This document shows, piece by piece, positions 55,418 to 64,000 of a DNA stretch of 64,000 bases (positions within the stretch are counted from its first letter, which is position 1; each line of letters begins with the position of its first letter). Source of the stretch: Blasia pusilla (lineage: Eukaryota > Marchantiophyta > Marchantiopsida > Blasiales); the NCBI GenBank assembly GCA_050084515.1, contig CM114272.1:43772001-43836000 (forward strand), written 5' to 3'. The notes below the pieces were generated by a model. It searched no databases and was not told the DNA's origin. It worked only from the letters and a program-made list of their open reading frames with translations. The translations under genes were made by a program, and so were the position numbers.

Positions 55418-58400
55418 GGGAAGGAAGATGGAAGATTCAATCAATTAGCCTATGTATTATTTTAATGTCCATTTAATAAGCATTGAGAGTTTATCTTAAA
55501 CACACTATACATCTATATTATTAGTGGAGAGTGTTTTATTATTTGTAAACACTATTGTATTTGACATGTGGTAATCGGGTAGTAAGAAAATGTTTTTTTT
55601 ATTTTATAAATAATAATAAAATATTTTCCATTTTATGGGCAACAATTTATTTTTTTGTATGCAACATGATTAGTCCCAACACTCCCATGCATGAGATTAG
55701 AGGAAACCATTTTCAAGTGTTGAAACTTGTTCTTTGGAGATTCTTCTATTGTTAATGGATGTCATTTAAAAGTAATTACAATAAGGGGAAAAATTTTCAC
55801 CCGTGCATCGTACATGAAACATACTAATATATATGTATGGGTATATTGATGCATGACTCATGGATATGTATTGATGGAGCAAAAGATACATCGTACATTT
55901 TCCACTTAATGTCGGACTTGCACGTTCGCAGTCGACTTTGATTTTTGGATAGTTTATGAGAAATACTAGGAGTGTCAGTTTTGGACGATCAGTGACACTC
56001 TATGCCCATAAAATTTAGGTTGAGAGTATGGTTAACAATTAGCCCCAGTCGTCGCAACGATCCCTATCGCATGTCACTCGGGATGATTTTCTTTCTTTAG
56101 GGAAAGTAATCAGATAGTCTTCAAACAAGCGAACAAGCACTTCCCCCTTCTCTCTTCTCCCTTCTTTATGTTGTTTCCGCGGGTCATTTGGTTACTAGGT
56201 TATCGCCTTATCACCAAGTGTAAGTAAGAGTGTCCCAAGGACTTGCGCCGTGTTTCTCTAGGGCACTAATCATCTCCTAGGTCCTAGACTCCTATTAGCG
56301 CACTAAATTTTTAAATGTTGGATTTTGATCATGGTGCATCGGGCCCTACACTGATTCATTGTTTGCATTTGCGGGATGGGACAATTGCCATAAAAGTTAG
56401 GGTCCCATGGGCTAGCCTATATCACACAAGATTTAATTCATCCCATGGAGTGAAAGAATTTGAAATTTTCACACTCAATAATTTCTCGTTGGAGTCTTTG
56501 GTTTTTCACGTAGTCGTTGGATTTCTAGCGCCCAAGATTTTTAGGCGCTAGAAAAAGGCTATGTCCTCCAAAACCTTTGAGGGCCGGTAGAGATTTAAAT
56601 GAACGGACTCTTCTAATGAGTAGTGAACCACAAGAAGAAAATGAAGGTTTAGTGACCATGATATATGGTTACCTAGAGTCATATATTGGATATCATGGCT
56701 CACCATGTCTAATGACTTATGGAGTAAAAAAGTATGGTCATGAAATGTGACGAAGGACTCATGACAAAGATGGTGAATGACGTGGAATAAATTTTTAAAT
56801 ATACTTGATTCAATATCATGTAGTCGTGATTGAGAAATATTCCATGTAAGCTTGGCGAGATCAAGTTGACGAGTACTAAATTCAAGAATATTGGTTTCAG
56901 TATGGTATATAGGTGCCACACCATCTTGATAGGGAAGCTCAAGAATACTTAATGATGCATGAAGTCATGTTGTATGACTATTTTGGTCATATCAATGATA
57001 TTCATAATATGATGGGTGACAAAGTGACTTTAACGTCACAACTTGATGACACCAGTAGTCATATTAAATTGCTCACCGAGGGGTGAAAATACTTACGTAA
57101 TCATGAAAAAAAAGCATAGGAATTCCAAAATTTGATGTTAATGCATGACTAAATGAGTCATGCTTAGTCATTATATTATGATCATTATCACTTAGGTATA
57201 CCTTTATGAATACCCATGGTTAAATCATGACTACAAGAGTTGTATGCATTTTTTCATTATATGATTCCAAATCTTCAATCCAATGAATGACCAAGTGAGT
57301 AATAAGAAATTGCAAATTATAACTTTCAAGTCATTTAAGTACTCTTGGAAAATAAAATTATCTTGAATACATGACTTATCAAGTCATTTTTACTCAACAT
57401 GTGATAATTACAACTATGATTCAAGCTACTCAAGTAGATCTGAATTAAAAAAGTAAGATAGTAGTAATCCATGATTAAATAAGTTGGTCATAAATTAGGA
57501 CCCACATGAAACCACAAAACTTTGGAACATAATAACATGTAAAAACACAAAATTATTAGACAAAGCATTGAAGAAAATAAATTAGTAATAAACATGGACT
57601 CGTCATAAATGCTTTAAGATAGGTTCAAAGTGCAAGATCTCTTGGAAACAAGGATGTGCATACCAAAAACATTCCAATAAAGAGATGAAACTAAACATTA
57701 TCAAGAAATCAAAGACATAATGTTGCGAGTGGAAAGAACCTGAATGGGTAGATAGTTGCCATTTTAAAATTAGATATAGGAATATGATCATCAATGGCAT
57801 GTCTAACCAAAAATAACTGTTCATTGGATCATGGAGAACTATTTGTTAGTTCCATCCATAGATGAGGGCAATGAAGGTGAGGATGAATGATTTCTTGCAC
57901 TATAAAACTATGTTGAGATGTTGATTATGGTCTGTTGAGCGAAATTGTGTCAAGCAGTTTTTTTTATAGGTTGAGAAAATATATGTCAAGTTTTTTTTAG
58001 TGTGTCGAGCTACTTGGTGTGTATATCTTGCGATTATAAGAAGAAAGAGAGACTATGGGATTTGAGGCTTGATTTCGATCTACCAATTGCATTGACAAAG
58101 ATCCAACATCAAGGTGTAATCGAGCTCCCTTCCATTCCCTCGCTGGTGTCAAGATTAAAGGATTGCAAACAAGTTGATCTCTTTCAAGGTTAGGTGTCAA
58201 GATTATTGGGTTGAGCATATTAGTATGATCATGTTATTGGATTCTTGACCATCTGTTCATGTGTGTGTGTCGACGCAAATAGATGTTGCTCCTCCAAAAC
58301 CACAAGAACAATAGCATGCAAGCCCTTCTGGCTACTTGCATGTGGAATGCAAGTACACCTCCCCCAATTTCCTAGCAAATGATTCCTACCTGATTCATTT

Positions 58401-60169
58401 CTCTGCATCTAGAATCCAAATTTATTTTTCAGGTATTTCAGCATTGAAATGCAAGCCAAGTTGATCTTGCATTGTGCTACTGGCACTCCATCCACATTGG
58501 TTGAAATTGTCTCAATGGGACTAGTTGAATCATTCATGAGATTTTACCTTTATTTTTTGGGTTCTTTTCTATATCTTTAGTAAGCTTGTCTATGACATTC
58601 TAGTATTCTACACTTGCAATCTACTTAAGAGTAGAGACATGGACTAAAATTGAAAATTTTCCATCAATTAGACATAGTCTAACTGCAACCCATTACTTAA
58701 GGATAATGAACTCTTCCATTTGCAAATAAAAAAATATAATAAAATCCCAAGTCTCTTGTATTATCTCATACGAGGGACTTGAAGTACAAATGAAGTATAT
58801 TGATGTTAAAATTGATTTTTAGGACTTAACAATCAATCATAACATCAATATACTCCATCAAAGTAAATTTATCTTTGAAAACATCACTCATTTGCACTCC
58901 TCCCTGCAATTGAAATTATGGCCAACCAAAAATCAATGATCTCTAGAGTATTTTCATTAGTGTCGTTATCATATATGAAGTAAGTCTCTACTCCAAAAAA
59001 TCGATGGCAAGTAACCCACTCCTTGCTATCATAGGCTTTGTTCTATGTTGTTGTCCAACTACATAGCTTGCACTCGGGTATGAAAGATTTGGTGGCACAT
59101 AGACGGCTTCTTGGCTTCATGGGTGTCAAGCTAAGTCACCACAACACTCTTCATATCGGAATTTCCAGGTTCCCAATTTGGTGTTTCTCAAAGGTATAAG
59201 AAACTAAATGTGTTGAGTCCAAGCTCAAGGAAGTCCCATCTGAGTGAGAACTCCCTAGAGCTGCCTATGCAGCATGTTAACAAAGAGTATTTATACATCA
59301 ACTCTCAAGAAAAGAAAAGGCTACATGAAGAGATGAGATCAAATTTCAAGGAGTAGCGTCAACTTTTGCAATGAAGAGAGAGAGCTTGGATTTTTTAGTT
59401 TGAATTTTAATTTTCTTCTAGAGCTATAGTGGATAATATAAGTAGACACTAGAAGAGCGTATTATCACAAGTGAGACCCCCAACATTAGAAGTAAGAAAG
59501 CAACTAGGTCAGAAGTAGAAAAGAAAAAACACACCCCATCCGGTCCAACTTTTTTAACCTTTCAATCTATCTTTCAAGAGAAACCCAACACATTATGTTG
59601 AGCACCTTCCATAAGTGAAACATTTTACAACATCTTGGAAATAGCTGAGTTATTACCTCACAATTGTCAAAACAATAGTTCCAAGATGAACACTCATTAC
59701 TCATTTTTTATTTGCTAGAAATACAAGAGTAAATCTAGCACTTGCAATGTGTCGTGCGAATCCACATCGTCATACAACATACATCGCTGACATACCATAC
59801 TCACATACATACATAACATAGACGAGAGCATCCACAAACACAAGTGTACCATAACTGAAATCCGTGAAAGATCTACTGTCATAAAACACGTATAGAATCA
59901 CATACAATCGAGCCAAACCCACTCCACGATGGGAGAATCTAGGTCAAAGCTTGCGGGAAATACCATAGCCAAGAGCTCTACTCACTACCAAGGCTAATTC
60001 CCAACGCAACAGGCTCAACTCAAAGAACTAACTGTTCTTTGAGTGCACTCCACCTTATATCCTCCAACCTAAGAGCGGGCCCTCTTGGAAAAGTCACCCT
60101 CAACTGAGTAACCCCCAACCCTATGTATGAAATCGCATCTCTACCTAGACACTGCGGCCCTACATAAGG
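55418..60169. other. Intergenic stretch without recognisable genes
   Basis: AT-rich. Several short ORFs on both strands (for example around 56315-56551 and 56548-56919) show no known motif and do not agree with one another. At 59743-59810 the minus strand ends in ...GATGTGGATTCGCACGACA, a close relative of the ends of the A/B and LTR2 LTRs, so a decayed LTR of this group probably lies there in inverse orientation. No terminal repeats were paired. Confidence 0.4.
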
Positions 60170-60239
60170 TGTCGCAACCCTCATAACTAAACAATACCAA
60201 ATACGCGCCAAGCAAAACATCAGAACTCAAAGGAACTCA
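60170..60239 (+). repeat. Truncated chromovirus LTR start
   Basis: The first about 70 bases of the LTR at 60378 (TGTCGCAACCCTCATAAC, then CAAATACGCGCCAAGC and AACTCAAAGGAACTCA) are present here and stop abruptly. They are followed by 138 bases that match the 3' end of the chromovirus interior, up to the purine tract. This fits a left-hand element whose LTR and interior were mostly deleted. Confidence 0.7.
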
Positions 60240-60377
60240 ACCTAAGACTTAAGCCAAAAGAGGAATTGCGGGTTAGCTACCATAACGCGATTCTGTGTTA
60301 AGGGGTCGGCTTCCCAGAACTTAACATCAATAAGGTTTGCGTTGATGAGGACATCAACCTTCTAAGGAGGGGTGAGT

Positions 60378-61401
60378 GTCGTGACCCTCATAACCAAACA
60401 ACACCAAATACGCGCCAAGCGAAACATCAGAACTCAAAGGAACTCACGCCGCGAGGTTTGCGCTTTGGAGAGGCGTTTGGAAGAGTCTCTTGGAAAAGTC
60501 TAAGAGACGAAACGCGGAACAGAGTTGTGCGTTTCATGCATTAGTGGTCGCGACCAGGAAACCTAGACCAAACGCGAGCCGAGACTTGAGGTGAGTTGAG
60601 TCTTGGGAGGTTGGTTGCCAAAGAGGTGAGAACCAGTTTGGAACACGACTTGCGTTTGGGAGAATCTGACTGTGTTTAGGACCATAACGTTGAAATCCGA
60701 GATGCATTCGGAACAAATAAGGCGCGTTGAAAGCTGATCTTGAGACGCTTCCAACGCACCAAAGATCTCAACAAACGCATAAGTACAGGCTGAGATATTG
60801 GCCGAAAACGATTGAGAGAGCAATCGGATTGAGGGCCAAATGGAGAGGCCCGGGTGTCTTTCCCTAAATGTAGGGGACCCCCGGAGATCCCCAGAAGTAC
60901 TAGTAAGGGGAGTACCTTCTCTGAGATGTCTCGGGAAACGAAACCCCACTTTGGCGCCAAACGGCGTTTGAGAGGCACGGATGGAACGGGAGTTTGGCGC
61001 TGAAACCCGAAACCCAAACCTGATCCAGGGAGTGGACTTTTACGCCACACTTGGATTCCAACCCGAGATTCACCGTGCGAGTCTTGGTGAGGAACTCATT
61101 GGATGTTCATCGGACAGTTAGAACCGCTTAGGCGCGAAATGCCGTTTCAGGTTCCTAAACCGACCAGAAAGTTTGTCCCAAGTCTTTCGAGACTTGCCCG
61201 TGTTGGAAACCGCAAAACTAGGAAGGTTGAGCTTGAAGAGAGTCCGAGACGAGAACTCGGAAAGTAATCCCGCTGATTGATCCAAGACCCGACTAACCAA
61301 AGTGCATGTTTGGATGCAGATCAACGTTGAGAGCGTGACCTACTGAACGCACGCTTCCGCAACAAACAAGATTAACGTTCAAGGAGAGTAGGCACACGAC
61401 A
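60378..61401 (+). repeat. LTR of chromovirus 2 (shared)
   Basis: TGTCGTGACC...CACACGACA, 1024 bp. The purine tract AAGGAGGGGTGAG lies directly before it (60365-60377) and a tRNA-iMet primer site directly after it. The first marks it as a 3' LTR of an element on the left, the second as the 5' LTR of the element on the right. It is related to the chromovirus 1 LTRs, but clearly diverged. Confidence 0.9.
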
Positions 61402-61403
61402 CG

Positions 61404-61415
61404 TGGTATCAGAGC
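61404..61415 (+). other. Primer binding site, initiator-Met tRNA
   Basis: TGGTATCAGAGC lies two bases after the 5' LTR, the same 12-mer and spacing as in chromovirus 1. Confidence 0.93.
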
Positions 61416-61550
61416 AATTCCTTGTGCGTGAACTTGGGGTCGTTGAAGATCTGGACGTTTGGGGAGAACTCAAGGTAGCCGAAAGACCGCGACGCCGAGG
61501 AGGAACGCAAGAGGCGAGGAGGAGATCTGAGAAAAGGCGACGACTCGCAA

Positions 61551-62640
61551 ATGGCGACCAAGGGCGAAGAACCGAGGAAACCGCGAGTCAAAGCAAAGAA
61601 GCGGAGAGACAAATCAATGACGGACCGAGAGCCGGAGGTGGAATTTGCGACTCCAAAAGTGCCGAGTCCCAGACATGAGGATGTTCCAACCGAAAATCCT
61701 TCCGCGGGACCTTCGGGTCCAAACTTAAACGATCCGGCCTTTTATACCCAAATGATGGGATTGATAAAGGTGATGGCGGACCAGATGGCTGAATAGAGCA
61801 AGGTGATATCGGAATTCAAGTCAAATGGAGCCTCTAGTTCTGGCAAGAAGCTTTGTAAGACTAATTTTCCAACGCCATTCACAGGAATGGAGCGTTCTCG
61901 GAAAGTGAGCGAGTTTCTAACGGAACTCGAACTCTATTTCGAAGCGCAAAAGGCAGATGAACAAGACAAGGTGATCAGAGCGGTCACGTTTTCAAGGATC
62001 ACGCTCTCCATTGGTGGACAGCTCACCGCAAAGAACATCTAGGTCGTGGGAAAACGTTGAGTTGGGAAGATTTCAAGGAGTTGATTGGGAACCGATTCAC
62101 TCCGGAATATCAGGAGTACCGCAATGGCATGGAGGTGGTGAGGTTGCGCCATAGTGGATCACTTGGCGCTTATGTGCGAGAGTTTAGTGCACTCATGAGT
62201 GCACTTTCCACGGATGAACATACTTAAAAAGTGATCTTCCTAAGTGGGCTCAAACCGAGTGCCAAGAAGGCTCTCTTTCGTATGCCTCACATCCCAGAGA
62301 CGTGCGCGGATCTCTTGAGACTAGCCGAGCGGATTAGGGACGATGAAGTCCAACACCCGAAACCCTTTGAGACAAAAAGTTTTTCTAAGTTACAGAAGAA
62401 CAAAGGGACATCCAAGAGGGTTTGGAATGGGGGTGAGCGAGACCACGGAGGGTCTCTTGCCCCAGCGGCGAAACGAGTGGAACTCAATGCGAAGCCAAAG
62501 GGGCCGCCGTTTACGAAGTCAACGAATGCCAAAGTGATTTGCTACAATTGTGGCGAACCCGGACATATGGCTAAGGAATGTGTTAGGCCCAAGGTTAGTA
62601 AACCGAGTATGATTGTGTTTGCCGCTAAGCATTTATCGGA
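61551..62640 (+). pseudogene. Chromovirus 2 gag
   Basis: The start at 61551 (MATKGEEPRKPRVKAKKRRDK) gives a basic N-terminus like that of chromovirus 1. A stop at 61794 is followed by LPTPFTG-equivalent residues (NFPTPFTGMERSRKVSEFLTE). The capsid core continues with LSWEDFKELIGNRFTPEYQ and SLGAYVREFSAL; a gap just after FSRITLS has removed the QWW-like part and shifted the frame. The zinc knuckle CYNCGEPGHMAKEC (about 62540) has the canonical CX2CX4HX4C spacing. 62231-62977 is open through the knuckle and into the protease. Confidence 0.85.
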
Positions 62641-63150
62641 GGGAGATCTAGATACATCTCTACAAGTCACCAAGAGAACGCCCAATTTAGTTTACCTAGG
62701 ATCCAAGATCGCTAATTGCGATGTGATGTTGCTCGTTGATACAGGTGCTTCGCACTCATTCTTGAGTCCGAGAATCGTAAAAACGTTGGGATTGCCAACC
62801 ACCAAGGCGGATGAACCCATTAGGGTAGGATTCGCGGGAGGCAAGTCCCACCAGACTTCAGATCTGGTTTTAGGGCTAGTTGTGAGATGCGGAGTATTTG
62901 AGTTGAAGGAGAATTTTACAGTTTGCAAGATGGACGGTATCGACGGAGTCTTGGGGAACACGTTCTTGGATGCGTAAGAGGTGGAACTGAGGCGGAGACC
63001 TTTGAGGTTGAGCGTCTTGGTTAACGGCAAACGGACGGACGTCAGATTGGTTCGTGAGGTGCCTAGAAAGACGGAGTTGGTGAACGCCATCACGAGGACG
63101 AGTTTGGCCGAGTTAGAGGAAGGATTCCTTTGCTTGATGAGATGAGTAGA
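62641..63150 (+). pseudogene. Chromovirus 2 aspartic protease
   Basis: The active-site loop LLVDTGASHSFLS (about 62730) has the D-T-G-A motif intact, followed by FAGGKSHQTSDLVLGL and MDGIDGVLGNTFLDA, the second conserved part of the fold. It is in frame with the zinc knuckle. A stop at 62975-62977 separates it from the RT. Confidence 0.88.
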
Positions 63151-64000
63151 GGATGATGCAAGCGCGAGATGCAGAGATCAGAACTCAACTTCAAGGGGAA
63201 TCCCTGAAACACTCAAAAGAGTTGTGAAAGAATTTGAAGATGTGTTGACTAAGGAGCTTCCGACTGAGTTGCCACCACATAGGGCGGTTGATCATAAGAT
63301 TGAGGTGATACCAGGATCTCAACCACCTTCAAAGGCACCACATAGGTTGAATCAAGAGGAACTTGCTGAGTTGAAGAAACAGTTGGGTGAACTCCTAGAG
63401 AGGGGTTACATCCGAACTAGCAAGTCACCTTATGGGGCGCCCGTCCTCTTTGTAAAGAAGAAGGATGGGAAGTTGAGACTCTATGTTGATTATCGGGCGC
63501 TGAATAAAGTGACGGTAAGGAATAACTCTCCTCTTCCGAGGATGGATGACCTCTTTGATCGATTGTCGGGTGCCAAGTATTTCAGCCGGACTGACCTGAA
63601 ATCAGGATATTATCATATTCGGATTGCCGAAGCGGATGTAGAGAAGACTGCGTGTAGAACGAAATACGGTTCGTTCGAGTTTGTAGTAATGCCTTTCGGT
63701 CTTTGTAATGCGCCTCCGAAGTTCACCACTTTGATGAACTCCATCTTTCATAAGGAGATGGATGAGTTTGTGATCATCTATATAGATGACATACTCATCT
63801 ATTCGAAAACACTAGAGGAGCACGCTCGACATTTGAAGACGGTGTTTGAGAAACTTAGGGCGAACAAGCTGTATGCGAATGCGGATAAGAGTGAGTTCGG
63901 TTTGACGAAGATCAAGTTCTTGGGGCATGTGGTTAGTGCGGATGGAGTGAGTCCACACATGGAAAAGGTGAGCGCGATTTCCGAATGGGGACCGCCTTCC
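63151..64000 (+). pseudogene. Chromovirus 2 reverse transcriptase (partial)
   Basis: After the connection (ELPPHRAVDHKIEVIPGSQ) the RT fingers and palm follow. Blocks are SKSPYGAPVLFVKKKDGKLR, YVDYRALNKVTVRNN, YFSRTDLKSGYYHIRIAE, VVMPFGLCNAPPKFTTLMN, and YIDDILIYSKTLEEH with YIDD intact. The thumb begins with KIKFLGHVVSADGVS. The frame is open from about 63150 to the window end, so this is the least damaged RT here. The rest lies outside. Confidence 0.92.

Larger units (their letters stand above)
52450..55827 (+). mobile_element. Candidate Helitron carrying the F-box gene
   Basis: The 5' end is TCTATACTATTAAAAGAG at 52450, preceded by A. The 3' end is CACCCGTGCATCGTACATGAAAC...CTAA at 55824-55827, followed by T. 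This fits the TC...CTRR ends and A/T target of Helitrons, and the CCCGTGCATCG stretch looks like a decayed terminal hairpin. The element would be 3378 bp and includes the F-box gene. No Rep/helicase is encoded, so it would be non-autonomous. The evidence is short terminal motifs only. Confidence 0.4.
60378..64000 (+). mobile_element. Chromovirus 2, Ty3/gypsy, runs off the right edge
   Basis: 5' LTR, primer site, gag, protease and RT up to the thumb are in the window; RNase H, integrase, chromodomain and 3' LTR lie beyond. It is of the same family as chromovirus 1, on the opposite strand. It is better preserved, with an intact CCHC knuckle, protease motif and YIDD, but several stops occur. Confidence 0.92.

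Noticed and set aside
56548-56919. 123-codon minus ORF in the right intergenic region
   Set aside because: AT-rich, no motif in either strand, and surrounded by stops; no support as a gene.

Overview
The window looks like intergenic, repeat-dominated DNA from a land plant with a large genome. The evidence is nested Ty3/gypsy and Ty1/copia elements, chromoviruses with an initiator-Met tRNA primer site, Helitron-type ends, an EDM2-like (plant-type) PHD cassette and a plant-style F-box gene. The retroelements carry a DNMT3-like methyltransferase, a class I recall as kept in non-flowering plants and charophyte algae. That tilts me towards a bryophyte, lycophyte, fern or gymnosperm, but I cannot name the species. 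There is no sign of prokaryotic or organellar DNA. I recognise one plausible non-transposon gene, an F-box protein at 53804-55150.

Layout. 1-412 holds the end of an unknown ORF on the minus strand, and 413-1830 is unassigned. 1831-11796 is element A, a decayed Ty3/gypsy-type retrotransposon on the plus strand. Its order is leader, gag, protease-like region, DNMT3-like cytosine methyltransferase (MTase), RT-RNase H, integrase, PHD finger, polypurine tract. It is interrupted by a solo LTR at 9638-10861. 11797-27339 is element B, with the same order, interrupted by a second solo LTR of that family (14613-15890) and by a complete chromodomain Ty3/gypsy element (19320-26681, TSD TATGG). 27342-27955 is an LTR of another family. 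Element C runs on the minus strand from 46874 down to 27957, so A and C form a large inverted pair. C is split by an 11.4-kb DNA transposon (28608-40052) with CTCGGGGG ends and 8-bp TSDs. That transposon encodes a transposase-like protein set and an EDM2-like PHD cassette, and it has itself received a Ty1/copia fragment (35710-37900). Element D (47143-51600, plus strand) is a remnant of the same MTase family. It contains a 2.3-kb deleted copy of the CTCGGGGG transposon (47914-50221, TSD GATTTGAT) and an LTR-derived insert. A second LTR of the 27342 family lies at 51620-52219. Helitron-type ends occur at 52290-52306 and at 52450/55827, and the second pair brackets the F-box gene. 55828-60169 has no recognisable gene. 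60170-64000 is a second chromovirus in a tandem arrangement with a shared LTR, running off the window.

How it fits together. The main system is the A-D family: a retrotransposon that carries a putative chromatin writer (DNMT3-like 5mC methyltransferase between protease and RT) and a putative chromatin reader (PHD finger after the integrase). The DNA transposon inserted in two of these copies also seems to have taken up chromatin-reader zinc fingers. All copies here are broken by stops, deletions and nested insertions, so the window is a graveyard rather than a set of active elements, but several overlapping copies give the same domain order.
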